Source: Bacillota bacterium (GTDB lineage Bacteria; Bacillota; Sulfobacillia; Symbiobacteriales; Symbiobacteriaceae). From it: a DNA stretch of 8,458 nt. Position numbers and translations under genes: made by a program. This document shows, piece by piece, positions 1 to 7,196 of this stretch (positions are counted from its first letter, which is position 1; every line of letters starts with the position of its first letter). The notes below the pieces were generated by a model that did not search any database, had not been told where the DNA came from, and worked only from the letters and a program-made list of their open reading frames with translations. The stretch spans positions 1-8,458 of the forward strand of contig JAQBPS010000237.1 of assembly GCA_028287415.1 (NCBI GenBank), read 5' to 3'.

Positions 1-272
1 CGTGAGGTGCGGTTCGGATCATACTCGATGGCGGTCACCTTGGCGGGGACGCCGTCGAATTCGTTGCGCTTGAAATCAATCACCCGGTACATCCGCTTCG
101 CACCGCCGCCCTGATGACGGACAGTAATGCGACCGTAGACGTTGCGGCCAGCCTTCTTTGTGAGGCGCTCCAGAAGAGTCTTCTCTGGAACGGTCTTCGT
201 GATCTCCTCGAAGGTGTGCATCGTCATCTGGCGGATACCCGGGGAAGTCGGCCTAAAGCTCTTGATTCCCAT
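1..272 (-). CDS. rplB: 50S ribosomal protein L2, N-terminal part (runs off the window)
   Basis: L2 is a large-subunit protein that binds 23S rRNA near the peptidyl transferase centre and is needed for subunit association. Only the first 90 codons are present; the gene continues past position 1. The translated start ([17 protein letters not shown]) and the segments [26 protein letters not shown] and [10 protein letters not shown] are the standard L2 amino-terminal RNA-binding region. The ATG at 270-272 is preceded by a strong Shine-Dalgarno, AAAGGAGGG (280-288), which overlaps the TAA stop of rplW, so translation of the two genes is probably coupled. It follows rplW by 14 nt, the usual S10 operon order. 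Identification is certain; nothing can be said of the carboxyl end. Confidence 0.97.
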   Translation of the reverse strand, partial: MGIKSFRPTSPGIRQMTMHTFEEITKTVPEKTLLERLTKKAGRNVYGRITVRHQGGGAKRMYRVIDFKRNEFDGVPAKVTAIEYDPNRTS

Positions 273-286
273 CGTGTACCCTCCTT

Positions 287-571
287 TTACAGGCCTTCGA
301 AGACCTTAATGCTGTCGCCGTCCTTGAGCTGGACGACCGCCTTCTTCCAGTCCGAGCGCCGGCCCGAGAACTTGCCTTGACGGCGAACCTTGCCATGCAT
401 GCGCATGGTGTTGACGTCGGTCACAGCGACCTTGAAGATCTCCTGAATGGCATCCTTGATCTGAGTCCGGTTGGCGTCCAGGCGAACCCGGAACGCATAC
501 TTGCCCTCACCCATCTTAGCAACAGCCTTCTCAGAGATGAGCGGCTTGAGGATGATGTCGCGAGCGTCCAT
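287..571 (-). CDS. rplW: 50S ribosomal protein L23
   Basis: L23 is a 94-residue primary 23S rRNA-binding protein at the polypeptide exit tunnel, where trigger factor and the signal recognition particle dock. The protein opens [16 protein letters not shown], the typical L23 start, and carries the family-like segment [20 protein letters not shown] and the basic loop [20 protein letters not shown] near residues 58-78. Length is normal for the family. The ATG (569-571) overlaps the TAA of rplD by one base (TAATG), with Shine-Dalgarno GAGGAGGTG lying inside the end of rplD, so the two are translationally coupled. Its own stop lies within the ribosome binding site of rplB. No oddities. Confidence 0.97.
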   Translation of the reverse strand: MDARDIILKPLISEKAVAKMGEGKYAFRVRLDANRTQIKDAIQEIFKVAVTDVNTMRMHGKVRRQGKFSGRRSDWKKAVVQLKDGDSIKVFEGL

Positions 572-1194
572 TAGCGCAGCACCTCCTCAACCTTGGCCAC
601 GGCATCCTTGGTGAGAACGAGCTTGCCGCTGTTGAGGACCTCATAAACGTTGAGGTTGCGGGCAGCGTTCGTGTTCACGCCCTGGATGTTGCGGGCCGAC
701 TTGTATACGTTGGGGCTCTGCTCGGCGGTGACCAGGAAAGCCTTGCGGCTCACGTTCAGCGCCTTCAACAGAGCAACAACATCCTTGGTCTTGGGAGCGT
801 CGAGATCGAACGAATCGATCACAACCAGCTCGCCAGCGGCAAGCTTGGCGCTGAGCGCAGAACGCAGAGCGACCCGGCGAGCCTTCTTCGGCATGGTCCA
901 GCCATACGAACGGGGATGGGGGCCAAACGCAACGCCACCATGACGCCAGTTCGGCGCACGAGTGGAGCCAGCGCGGGCACGACCGGTGCCCTTCTGACGC
1001 CACGGCTTCCTGCCGCCGCCAGAGATTTCAGCGCGAGTCTTGGTGTCGGAAGTACCCTGACGCTGGTTTGCGAGGTACATGTTTACTACCTCATGCAGCA
1101 AACCAGTGTTCACCTCGGCCCCGAATACGGCGTCCGAAAGGGTGATCTCCCCTACGGTGGCGCCTTCCTTATTCAAAACGGCCACTTTCGGCAT
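571..1194 (-). CDS. rplD: 50S ribosomal protein L4
   Basis: L4 is an early-assembly 23S rRNA-binding protein with a globular domain and a long loop that lines the exit tunnel. In E. coli it also represses its own S10 operon. The 207-residue product shows the family hallmark loop around residues 60-95: EISGGGRKPWRQKGTGRARAG, then STRAPNWRHGGVAFGPHPRSY. The body ends in a conserved VLNSGKLVLTKDAVAKVEEVL. The ATG at 1192-1194 has Shine-Dalgarno AAAGGAGGA about 7 nt upstream. It lies 24 nt downstream of rplC and overlaps rplW by one base. If L4 autoregulation exists here, the structured tuf-rpsJ leader (2328-2434) and the rpsJ-rplC gap (1858-2018) are the candidate targets; that is inference. Confidence 0.97.
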   Translation of the reverse strand: MPKVAVLNKEGATVGEITLSDAVFGAEVNTGLLHEVVNMYLANQRQGTSDTKTRAEISGGGRKPWRQKGTGRARAGSTRAPNWRHGGVAFGPHPRSYGWTMPKKARRVALRSALSAKLAAGELVVIDSFDLDAPKTKDVVALLKALNVSRKAFLVTAEQSPNVYKSARNIQGVNTNAARNLNVYEVLNSGKLVLTKDAVAKVEEVLR

Positions 1195-1218
1195 GTCTTG
1201 TTCCTCCTTTCGGGTTGT

Positions 1219-1857
1219 CTATCGGGCCTTGGCCGCCTTGACAGAGTCACGGACGGTGATCAGCGAACCCTTGGCGCCGGGGACAGCGCCCTTGATCAGG
1301 ATCAGGTTGCGGTCGCCGTCAACACGGACGATGCGCAGGCCCTGAACCGTGACCTTCTCGGAGCCCATGTGACCAGGCAGCTTGCGTCCCTTCGGTACGC
1401 GAGCCCAGCTGCGCTGACCCAGGGAACCGGGACCCCGGTGATATTTCGAACCGTGGGCCATGAAGCTACGATGGAAGTTCCACCGCTTGATGGCACCGGC
1501 AAAGCCCTTACCCCGAGAAATACCGCTGACATCGACAAGGTCGCCCTCGGCAAAGATGTCGGCCTTGATCTCGTCGCCCACGTTCATGGCGTCGATGGAG
1601 TCGAGGCGGAACTCACGCAGGTAACGGGCGGGCTTGATGTTCGCCTTGGCGAAGTGGCCCTTGATGGGCTTGTTGACCAGCTTCTCCCTGATCGTGTCGA
1701 AGCCAACCTGAACGGCGTTGTAGCCGTCGGTCGCAGCCGTCTTCTTCTGTACGACTACGCAGGGCCCGGCCTCCACCACAGTGACAGGGATAATCTTGCC
1801 GTCAGCGGCGAAGATCTGGGTCATGCCCAACTTCTTCCCTAGAATGCCTTTCTGCAC
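1219..1857 (-). CDS. rplC: 50S ribosomal protein L3 (GTG start)
   Basis: L3 is one of the first proteins to assemble on 23S rRNA; its long central finger reaches towards the peptidyl transferase centre. The sequence shows the family start [15 protein letters not shown], the motif [19 protein letters not shown] near residues 110-130, and the finger segment [16 protein letters not shown] followed by [10 protein letters not shown]. The open frame extends to a TTG at 1872, but the added codons are themselves the Shine-Dalgarno (GGAGGTGG, 1863-1870). I therefore place the start at the GTG at 1855-1857, 8 nt after GGAGG, giving 212 residues beginning MQKGIL, as in known L3. The gap to rpsJ upstream is unusually long (161 nt) and structured. 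The gap to rplD downstream is 24 nt. Confidence 0.95.
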   Translation of the reverse strand: MQKGILGKKLGMTQIFAADGKIIPVTVVEAGPCVVVQKKTAATDGYNAVQVGFDTIREKLVNKPIKGHFAKANIKPARYLREFRLDSIDAMNVGDEIKADIFAEGDLVDVSGISRGKGFAGAIKRWNFHRSFMAHGSKYHRGPGSLGQRSWARVPKGRKLPGHMGSEKVTVQGLRIVRVDGDRNLILIKGAVPGAKGSLITVRDSVKAAKAR

Positions 1858-1862
1858 AGAAG

Positions 1863-1870
1863 CCACCTCC
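1863..1870 (-). promoter_or_regulatory. Shine-Dalgarno that fixes the rplC start
   Basis: GGAGGTGG on the minus strand lies 5 nt before the GTG at 1857, or 8 nt when counted from GGAGG. A TTG at 1872 in the same frame would place this site inside the coding region and leave no upstream Shine-Dalgarno. The 3' strand of the putative closing helix of the upstream RNA structure ends immediately before this site. Confidence 0.85.
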
Positions 1871-1895
1871 AAATCAGTGGTCGCAGCGATCCGGG

Positions 1896-1901
1896 ATTAT
1901 A
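1896..1901 (-). promoter_or_regulatory. Perfect -10 hexamer TATAAT, possible internal promoter for rplC onward
   Basis: The minus strand reads TATAAT about 40 nt before the rplC GTG. The hexamer 17 nt upstream (GCTGGG) is a poor -35, and there is no correctly spaced TG for an extended -10, so promoter activity is doubtful. In this GC-rich context the match stands out, but it also falls in an unpaired segment of the proposed RNA fold. Confidence 0.25.
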
Positions 1902-2018
1902 TGACAGGCCGTCCCGGTCCCAGCGACATGATCGATACCAGCAGGCCGCCTGTCGGCCCGGCCGGAGCAGCAATTCTCCGGACTGATCTATCACTCTGGT
2001 CGCATCGGGTGATCCGCC

Positions 2019-2327
2019 TTAGAGCTTGATCTCGATGTCAACACCCGCAGGCAGGTCCAGGCGCATAAGAGCCTCGACAGTCTTGGAGCCGGGCTCCAGG
2101 ATGTCGATGAGGCGCTTGTGGGTGCGCATCTCGAACTGCTCACGGATATCCTTCTCGCCGTTAGGGGCGGTCAGGACGGTGTAAATGTTCTTCTCGGTCG
2201 GCAGCGGAATCGGACCGCTGACGCTAGCGCCAGTCCGCTGAGCCGTCTCCACGATCTTCGCCGCCGAAGCGTCGAGGATCTTGTGATCGAAGGCCCGCAG
2301 CTTGATGCGGATCTTCTGATTGGCCAT
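2019..2327 (-). CDS. rpsJ: 30S ribosomal protein S10 / NusE
   Basis: S10 is a small-subunit head protein that also acts as NusE, linking RNA polymerase, NusB and NusG in antitermination and transcription-translation coupling. The 102-residue product [19 protein letters not shown], with [23 protein letters not shown] and [12 protein letters not shown], followed by [12 protein letters not shown] at the end, is a complete, typical S10. The ATG at 2325-2327 has Shine-Dalgarno GAGGAGGGG (2337-2345) 9 nt upstream. It is first in the S10 gene set and follows tuf by 107 nt of strongly structured leader, where the Shine-Dalgarno may be masked. It is followed by a long structured gap before rplC, which is unusual. 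Confidence 0.98.
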   Translation of the reverse strand: MANQKIRIKLRAFDHKILDASAAKIVETAQRTGASVSGPIPLPTEKNIYTVLTAPNGEKDIREQFEMRTHKRLIDILEPGSKTVEALMRLDLPAGVDIEIKL

Positions 2328-2434
2328 CGCTTATTTCCCCTCCTCTATTCCAGCAAGGCTGGAGGTCTCATCACGTGGGACTGCCGGGGGGAGTCCCACC
2401 GTGCGGTGGACCCCCCCGGGAATCCGACTGTTAT
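2328..2434 (-). promoter_or_regulatory. Structured tuf-rpsJ leader with competing hairpins and a possible anti-Shine-Dalgarno
   Basis: The RNA can form a very strong hairpin, H1 (2384-2419), with an 8-bp CCGGGGGG/CCCCCCGG base and an inner GUCCACC/GGUGGGAC stem around a GCAC loop. Its 3' inner strand can instead pair downstream as H2 (2372-2403; AGTCCCAC/GTGGGACT plus 3 further pairs), so the two exclude each other. A third hairpin (2349-2363, UCCAGC-CUU-GCUGGA) lies just before the Shine-Dalgarno. Its 5' neighbour CCUCC (2361-2365) can alternatively pair with GGAGG of that Shine-Dalgarno (2339-2343). There is no U-tract after H1, so it is not a canonical terminator. In E. coli L4 acts on the leader at this operon position; a similar role here is inference. 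Confidence 0.55.
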
Positions 2435-3622
2435 TTAGGCGCTGATGGTCGCAACGCGGCCGGCGCCGACGGTACGGCCACCCTCACGGATAGCGAACCG
2501 GAGGCCTTCCTCGATGGCGATCGGGTTGATCAGCTCAACGGAGATCGTGACGTTGTCGCCAGGCATCACCATCTCGACACCCTCGGGGAGGGAGATCACG
2601 CCGGTAACGTCGGTCGTCCGGAAGTAGAACTGCGGGCGATAGCCGTTGAAGAACGGGTTGTGACGGCCACCCTCATCCTTGGAGAGGATGTAGACCGCAC
2701 CGGTGAACTTGGTGTGGGGCTTGATGGAGCCGGGCTTGGCGAGAACCTGGCCACGCTCGACGTCCTTCTTGTCGATACCACGGAGGAGGGCGCCGACGTT
2801 GTCACCGGCCATAACCTCATCCAGCAGCTTGCGGAACATTTCCAGACCGGTCACGACGGTGCTCCTGGGCGCCTCGCTAAGACCGACGATCGAGACGGTC
2901 TCGCCGACCTTGATCCGGCCACGCTCGACGCGGCCGGTCACGACGGTACCACGCCCGGTGATCGTGAAGACGTCCTCGATGGGCATCAGGAACGGCTTGG
3001 CGTCGTCACGCTCCGGGGTCGGAATGTAGGCGTCGACAGCGTCCATCAGCTCTTCAATGGCCTTGATCCACTGGGGGTCACCGTTCAGGGCGCCCACGGC
3101 GGAACCCTTCACGAAGGGGATGTCGTCGCCGGGGAACTCGTAGGAGGAGAGCAGTTCACGAACTTCCAGCTCAACCAGCTCAAGCAGCTCGGGATCATCG
3201 ACCATGTCGCACTTGTTCAGGAAGACGACCACGGCGGGAACGCCGACCTGACGGGCGAGCAGGATGTGCTCACGGGTCTGGGGCATCGGGCCGTCAGCAG
3301 CGGACACGACGAGGATGGCACCGTCCATCTGCGCAGCACCGGTGATCATGTTCTTGACATAGTCAGCGTGTCCAGGGCAGTCCACGTGAGCATAGTGCCG
3401 CTTCGCGGTCTCGTACTCAACGTGGGCGGTGTTGATGGTGATGCCGCGCTCGCGCTCCTCAGGAGCCTTGTCGATCGCGTCGTACGCCATGAACGTGGCC
3501 CCACCCTTGGTAGCGAGAACCTTGGTGATAGCGGCGGTCAGAGAGGTCTTGCCGTGGTCAACGTGGCCGATGGTGCCGATGTTGACATGGGGCTTGGTAC
3601 GCTGGAATTTAGCCTTGGCCAT
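2435..3622 (-). CDS. tuf: Translation elongation factor Tu
   Basis: EF-Tu is the GTPase that delivers aminoacyl-tRNA to the ribosomal A site. The 395-residue protein has all GTPase motifs: GHVDHGKT at 19-26 (P-loop), RGITI at 59-63 (switch I), DCPGH at 81-85 with the catalytic histidine at 85, NKCD at 136-139 and GSAVGAL at 173-179. Domains II and III follow from about residue 205 ([18 protein letters not shown]) to the end. The ATG at 3620-3622 has Shine-Dalgarno AAGGAGGAG (3631-3639). It lies 99 nt after fusA; that gap holds a small CCCC/GGGG hairpin and two copies of CTTAGGG, one inside the Shine-Dalgarno. Many bacteria have a second tuf elsewhere; only one is in this window. Confidence 0.99.
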   Translation of the reverse strand: MAKAKFQRTKPHVNIGTIGHVDHGKTSLTAAITKVLATKGGATFMAYDAIDKAPEERERGITINTAHVEYETAKRHYAHVDCPGHADYVKNMITGAAQMDGAILVVSAADGPMPQTREHILLARQVGVPAVVVFLNKCDMVDDPELLELVELEVRELLSSYEFPGDDIPFVKGSAVGALNGDPQWIKAIEELMDAVDAYIPTPERDDAKPFLMPIEDVFTITGRGTVVTGRVERGRIKVGETVSIVGLSEAPRSTVVTGLEMFRKLLDEVMAGDNVGALLRGIDKKDVERGQVLAKPGSIKPHTKFTGAVYILSKDEGGRHNPFFNGYRPQFYFRTTDVTGVISLPEGVEMVMPGDNVTISVELINPIAIEEGLRFAIREGGRTVGAGRVATISA

Positions 3623-3721
3623 TTGAAAAGCTCCTCCTTAGGGAATCTTAGGGTTCCATCCCCTGGCGGGGTTAGAAGCCGTCTGGTGTTATGCGCTCCG
3701 ACCTTATGAAGCGGGTCCGGT

Positions 3722-5806
3722 TTAAGCCTTGCCCTGGGCCTTCTCGATGATCGCCTTGGCCACGTTCGCCGGAACTTCCTCGTAGTGGTCAAACTGCATC
3801 GTGTAGACACCACGGCCCTGAGTACCGGAGCGCAGGTCGGTAGAGTAACCGAACATCTCTGACAGCGGAACCTGGGCCCGAATCACCTGGGCGCCGGACC
3901 GGGCTTCCATGCCCTCAATCCGACCGCGGCGGCGGTTCAGGTCGCCGTTGACGTCACCCATGTACTCGTCCGGCACCGTAACCTCGACCTTCATGTAGGG
4001 CTCGAGGAGGATCGGCTGAGACTTGGCGACGGCGTTCTTGAACGCCATCGAACCGGCAATCTTAAATGCCATTTCGTTCGAGTCAACGTCATGGTAGGAA
4101 CCGAAGGTCAGGGTCATCTTGACGTCGATCATCGGGAACCCGGCGATAACGCCGTTCTGAGCTGCTTCCTTGGCACCGGCCTCGATCGGGCCGATGTACT
4201 CCTTTGGAATCACGCCGCCGACAGTCTTGTTCTCGAACACGAACCCGGCGCCGGGCTCAGACGGTGCGATGCTGACGACCGCATGGCCATACTGGCCACG
4301 ACCACCGGACTGGCGGACGAACTTGCCCTCGACGTTCTCAGCGTGACCCTTGATGGTCTCACGGTAGGCGACCTGCGGCTTGCCGACGTTGACGCCAACC
4401 TTGAATTCACGCTGGAGACGGTCGACGATGATCTCCAGATGGAGCTCGCCCATGCCGGCGATGATCGTCTGCGAGGTCTCCGGGTCAGTGAACATGCGGA
4501 AGGTCGGGTCCTCTTCAGCCAGCTTCAGGAGGCTGTTGGTGAGCCTATCCTGGTCAGCCTTGGTCTTGGGTTCAACCGCGAGCTGGATAACCGGCTCGGG
4601 GAACTCCATGGACTCAAGGATAACCGGGTTGTCTTCCAGGCAGAGCGTGTCACCGGTGGTGGTGTCCTTCAGGCCGACAGCGGCGGCGATGTCGCCGGTC
4701 TCGACACTGCCGATCTCCTCACGGTGGTTGGCGTGCATCTGCACGATACGGCCGATGCGCTCGCGCTTGCCCTTGGTGGCGTTGTACACATAGCTGCCGG
4801 CGTCCAGCTTACCGGAGTAAACCCGGAAGAAGCACAGCTTGCCGACGAACGGGTCCGTGGCGATCTTGAAGGCCAGGGCGGAGAAGGGCTCGTTGTCGTC
4901 AGCATGGCGGACGATCGGCTCGCCGGTCTCAGCGTCGACACCTTCGATCGGGGGGACATCCAGCGGGCTCGGCATGTAGGCGATGACGGCATCAAGCATC
5001 GGCTGGACGCCCTTGTTCTTGTAGGAAGAGCCGCACACGACCGGAGTGATCTTGCAGGCGATGGTCTGCTTGCGCAGGCTGCTGATGATCTCTTCGATCG
5101 TCAGCTCCTCGCCGCCCAGATACTTCTCCATGAGCACGTCGTCGGCCTCAGCAGCCGCCTCGATGAGCTCAAACCGGTACAGGTCAACCTGCTCCTTCAT
5201 GTCGTCCGGCACGGGCTCCTCCCGGATGTCCTGGCCCTTGTCGTCGCCGTAGACGATCGCTACGTTGCGGACGAGGTCAACGACACCACGGAAGGTCTCC
5301 TCAACGCCGATCGGCAGCTGGATGGCAATCGGGCGAGCCGCAAGCCGGTCCTTCATCATCTGAATGACACGGTAGAAGTCGGCACCCAGGGTGTCCATCT
5401 TGTTGACGTAGGCCATACGGGGAACCCCGTAACGGTCGGCCTGGCGCCACACAGTCTCGGACTGGGGCTCGACGCCGCCCTTTGCACAGAAGACGGCCAC
5501 AGCGCCGTCGAGCACTCGGAGGGAGCGCTCAACTTCGACAGTGAAGTCCACGTGTCCGGGTGTGTCGATGATGTTGATTCGATGATCCTTCCACCAGCAG
5601 GTCGTGGCAGCAGAGGTAATCGTGATTCCACGCTCCTGCTCCTGCACCATCCAGTCCATGGTCGCGGCGCCCTCATGGACCTCGCCCAGCTTGTGGGTGC
5701 GGCCGGTGTAGAAGAGGATCCGCTCGGTTGTCGTGGTCTTGCCAGCGTCGATGTGCGCCATGATACCGATGTTGCGCAGCATATCGAGCGTTACCTGTCT
5801 AGGCAT
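3722..5806 (-). CDS. fusA: Translation elongation factor G
   Basis: EF-G is the GTPase that drives tRNA-mRNA translocation and, with ribosome recycling factor, splits ribosomes. The 694-residue product is complete: P-loop AHIDAGKT at 17-24, switch I RGITI at 60-64, DTPGH at 81-85, NKMD at 135-138. Domain II follows from about 300. Domain IV carries [10 protein letters not shown] and [18 protein letters not shown]. Domain V includes [20 protein letters not shown] and ends with [19 protein letters not shown]. The ATG at 5804-5806 has an unusual, G-rich ribosome binding site (AAAGGGGGGTG) rather than the GGAGG seen before most neighbours. It follows rpsG by 86 nt containing a perfect 9-bp hairpin. 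In E. coli, S7 represses rpsG and fusA together. Confidence 0.99.
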   Translation of the reverse strand: MPRQVTLDMLRNIGIMAHIDAGKTTTTERILFYTGRTHKLGEVHEGAATMDWMVQEQERGITITSAATTCWWKDHRINIIDTPGHVDFTVEVERSLRVLDGAVAVFCAKGGVEPQSETVWRQADRYGVPRMAYVNKMDTLGADFYRVIQMMKDRLAARPIAIQLPIGVEETFRGVVDLVRNVAIVYGDDKGQDIREEPVPDDMKEQVDLYRFELIEAAAEADDVLMEKYLGGEELTIEEIISSLRKQTIACKITPVVCGSSYKNKGVQPMLDAVIAYMPSPLDVPPIEGVDAETGEPIVRHADDNEPFSALAFKIATDPFVGKLCFFRVYSGKLDAGSYVYNATKGKRERIGRIVQMHANHREEIGSVETGDIAAAVGLKDTTTGDTLCLEDNPVILESMEFPEPVIQLAVEPKTKADQDRLTNSLLKLAEEDPTFRMFTDPETSQTIIAGMGELHLEIIVDRLQREFKVGVNVGKPQVAYRETIKGHAENVEGKFVRQSGGRGQYGHAVVSIAPSEPGAGFVFENKTVGGVIPKEYIGPIEAGAKEAAQNGVIAGFPMIDVKMTLTFGSYHDVDSNEMAFKIAGSMAFKNAVAKSQPILLEPYMKVEVTVPDEYMGDVNGDLNRRRGRIEGMEARSGAQVIRAQVPLSEMFGYSTDLRSGTQGRGVYTMQFDHYEEVPANVAKAIIEKAQGKA

Positions 5807-5850
5807 CGTGCACCCCCCTTTGTTTCAAAATTTTATCGAACCGTGCCCGG

Positions 5851-5879
5851 TGCGCCAGGTGGGTGTGAAGCCTGGCGCA
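5851..5879 (-). promoter_or_regulatory. Perfect 9-bp stem-loop between rpsG and fusA
   Basis: TGCGCCAGG (5851-5859) and CCTGGCGCA (5871-5879) form a perfect inverted repeat around an 11-nt loop, starting 13 nt after the rpsG stop in the RNA. No U-tract follows directly (the nearest is UUUU, roughly 20 nt on), so it does not look like a terminator. It may pause polymerase, set mRNA ends or tune fusA translation; its function is not known. Confidence 0.6.
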
Positions 5880-5892
5880 GGCTGCGGCTCTA

Positions 5893-6363
5893 CTACCAGC
5901 GGTAATGAGCGAAAGGCTTGTTGGCTTCCGCCATCTTGTGCATTTCGTCACGGCGCTTCACAGCACCACCGGCGCTGTTGAAGGCGTCAGCCAGTTCAGC
6001 GGCCAGCTTCTCTTCCATCGTGCGCTCACCACGAGCACGGGCGTAGTTGATCAGCCAGCGAATGCCCAGGGCCTGACGGCGCTCCGGACGAACTTCCATC
6101 GGCACCTGGTAAGTGGCGCCGCCCACTCGGCGGGGCCGGACCTCAAGCAGCGGCATGATGTTCTTCAGCGCAGTATCGAGCATCTCCATGGGCTCCTTGC
6201 CCACCTTCGCAGAGGCGTTCTCAAGGGCGCTGTAGAAGATGCGCTGAGCAAGACCCTTCTTGCCGTCGAGCATAATCGTATTGACAATCTTGGTAACTAG
6301 CTCCGAGTTGTAGATCGGATCTGCCAGCACCTGACGCTTCGGTACATTACCTTTACGCGGCAC
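5893..6363 (-). CDS. rpsG: 30S ribosomal protein S7 (GTG start)
   Basis: S7 is the primary binding protein of the 16S rRNA 3' major domain and nucleates the small-subunit head; in E. coli it is also the repressor of the str operon. The 156-residue product begins [20 protein letters not shown], contains [38 protein letters not shown] and [19 protein letters not shown], and ends [15 protein letters not shown], the normal full-length S7. The start is GTG at 6361-6363, with Shine-Dalgarno AAAGGGG about 9 nt upstream. The 98-nt gap from rpsL folds into a multi-helix element, matching the place where E. coli S7 binds its own mRNA. Stop is TAG. Confidence 0.98.
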   Translation of the reverse strand: MPRKGNVPKRQVLADPIYNSELVTKIVNTIMLDGKKGLAQRIFYSALENASAKVGKEPMEMLDTALKNIMPLLEVRPRRVGGATYQVPMEVRPERRQALGIRWLINYARARGERTMEEKLAAELADAFNSAGGAVKRRDEMHKMAEANKPFAHYRW

Positions 6364-6388
6364 GGTTCTAATCCCCTTTCTTGATTTC

Positions 6389-6456
6389 CCCTAGGCGGCC
6401 AGCCTCTCCGGAGGAGAGCCTTCGTCGAAGGGCTCGACTACTCTTGCCGCCTTGGG
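6389..6456 (-). promoter_or_regulatory. Multi-helix element in the rpsL-rpsG gap, candidate S7 autoregulatory site
   Basis: A long-range helix AGGCGGC/GCCGCCT (6393-6399 with 6446-6452), extended by CCC/GGG across a mismatch, closes a domain. Inside are GAGCC/GGCTC with an inner UUC/GAA extension (6416-6435) and CTCTCC/GGAGAG around a 3-nt loop (6404-6418). The last two share bases 6416-6418, so their full forms exclude each other. The element ends about 25 nt before the rpsG GTG. In E. coli the S12-S7 intercistronic region binds S7; equivalence here rests on position and on foldability only. Confidence 0.55.
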
Positions 6457-6461
6457 TCGGC

Positions 6462-6857
6462 TTACTTCTTGCCCTTGGCAGGAGCAGCCTGCTTCTTCTT
6501 GGCGCCATACTTGGAGCGGGACTGCTTGCGTCCGGCAACACCGGCGGCGTCAAGAGCGCCACGAACGATGTGGTAACGGACACCAGGCAGATCCTTAACA
6601 CGACCGCCGCGCACGAGCACCACAGAGTGCTCCTGCAGGTTGTGGCCGATACCGGGAATGTAAGCGGTAACTTCGATCCCGTTGGTCAGGCGAACACGGG
6701 CGATCTTACGGAGAGCCGAGTTCGGCTTCTTCGGGGTCGTCGTCTTCACCACGGTGCAAACGCCACGCTTGAAGGGATTCTCCTTCAGGGCAGGAGCGGT
6801 CGACTTAACGGCGAGAACCTCACGGCCCTGACGAACCAGCTGATTAATCGTCGGCAC
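6462..6857 (-). CDS. rpsL: 30S ribosomal protein S12 (GTG start)
   Basis: S12 sits at the decoding centre and controls accuracy; it is the streptomycin target-site protein. The product shows [12 protein letters not shown] at the start, [13 protein letters not shown] at 39-51, [20 protein letters not shown] and [11 protein letters not shown], then [11 protein letters not shown] and a lysine-rich tail. Both lysines of PKKPNS and the lysine of RVKDLPG, sites of classical resistance mutations, are wild type. The frame runs on to a GTG at 6869, but that GTG is the last three bases of the Shine-Dalgarno AAGGAGGTG (6867-6875). I place the start at the GTG at 6855-6857, giving the standard MPTINQ and 131 residues. 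Spacing from GGAGG is 11 nt. It follows ybxF by 53 nt. Confidence 0.97.
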   Translation of the reverse strand: MPTINQLVRQGREVLAVKSTAPALKENPFKRGVCTVVKTTTPKKPNSALRKIARVRLTNGIEVTAYIPGIGHNLQEHSVVLVRGGRVKDLPGVRYHIVRGALDAAGVAGRKQSRSKYGAKKKQAAPAKGKK

Positions 6858-6866
6858 GGATTGATG

Positions 6867-6875
6867 CACCTCCTT
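6867..6875 (-). promoter_or_regulatory. Shine-Dalgarno that fixes the rpsL start
   Basis: AAGGAGGTG on the minus strand is a perfect 9-nt match to the 16S 3' end. Its terminal GTG is in frame with rpsL and could be miscalled as a start, but the next in-frame GTG, at 6857, gives the conserved MPTINQ amino end. Confidence 0.85.
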
Positions 6876-6910
6876 CCATAAGGGCTCGGCTTAAAATGGC
6901 GAGGAGCCAG

Positions 6911-7162
6911 TCAGGCGTCTAAAATCGCTGCGGTGGCTGCACCAACTTCGATTCCGCACGCTTTGCCCAGCGCCACCATCGAATCAACAAGAATCAACTC
7001 CAGCCCGCGCTCACGGGCGATCTTTACGATCTCCCGGACCACGTGTTCCTCGGCGTCTTTCGCCACAAACACGGTGCGGGTGGCGCCTTTCTCAATGGCC
7101 TTGGCAGTCTGTTTGGTGCCGATGCTCTTTTTCCTCGCAGTCTTGAGACGCTCCAAAGACAT
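6911..7162 (-). CDS. ybxF: L7Ae-family RNA-binding protein (YbxF type)
   Basis: This is an 83-residue L7Ae/L30e/S12e-Gadd45 family protein. The segments SIGTKQTAKAIEKGA (residues 13-27), VFVAKDAEEHV and the signature VALGKACGIEVGAATAAIL at the end match the small Firmicute proteins YbxF and YlxQ, which bind kink-turn RNA. The position between rpoC and rpsL is that of B. subtilis ybxF. Its cellular role is not well settled; it may associate with ribosomes or with kink-turns in mRNA leaders. The ATG at 7160-7162 has Shine-Dalgarno GGAGGT about 9 nt upstream. It is the first gene after a strong sigma-A-type promoter and so seems to open the str operon. The stop is TGA, 53 nt before rpsL. Confidence 0.93.
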   Translation of the reverse strand: MSLERLKTARKKSIGTKQTAKAIEKGATRTVFVAKDAEEHVVREIVKIARERGLELILVDSMVALGKACGIEVGAATAAILDA

Positions 7163-7196
7163 CGTCCAAATACCTCCTGGCCGGACGCACTTTCAC

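Larger units (their letters stand above)
1858..2018 (-). promoter_or_regulatory. Structured rpsJ-rplC intercistronic region, candidate cis-regulatory RNA
   Basis: This 161-nt gap between S10 and L3 genes holds no supported coding sequence. In the minus-strand RNA, UAGAUCAGU (about 1991-1983) can pair with ACUGAUUUG (about 1879-1871), closing a domain whose 3' side abuts the rplC Shine-Dalgarno. Inside it are a perfect 6-bp hairpin (CCGGAG/CTCCGG, 1962-1981, 8-nt loop), a CCGGG/CCCGG pairing and a nested 7-bp GACAGGC/GCCUGUC pairing. The arrangement resembles a multibranch autoregulatory leader. In E. coli the known S10-operon control site is upstream of rpsJ, not here. Pairings were found by eye; an internal promoter in the same gap is an alternative explanation for its length. 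Confidence 0.5.

Noticed and set aside
916..1842. Plus-strand frame of 308 codons opposite rplC and rplD
   Set aside because: It spans two well-supported minus-strand genes and shows no motif of its own.
1889..1925. Short minus-strand frame (MSLGPGRPVI) in the rpsJ-rplC gap
   Set aside because: Ten codons with no ribosome binding site; the segment is better explained by RNA structure.
3637..3671. Repeat CTTAGGG (3637-3643, 3647-3653) and small CCCC/GGGG hairpin (3660-3671) before tuf
   Set aside because: Seen, but short; one copy is part of the Shine-Dalgarno, and the 4-bp stem is weak, so no separate element is claimed.
2375..3709. Plus-strand frame of 444 codons opposite tuf
   Set aside because: Antisense shadow of EF-Tu, with no recognisable domain.
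4091..5905. Plus-strand frame of 604 codons opposite fusA
   Set aside because: It mirrors the fusA codons in a GC-rich gene; the product looks like low-complexity antisense translation, and the minus strand encodes a complete, conserved EF-G.
6719..6745. Possible streptomycin-resistance changes in S12
   Set aside because: The PKKPNS and RVKDLPG lysines are the ordinary wild-type residues.
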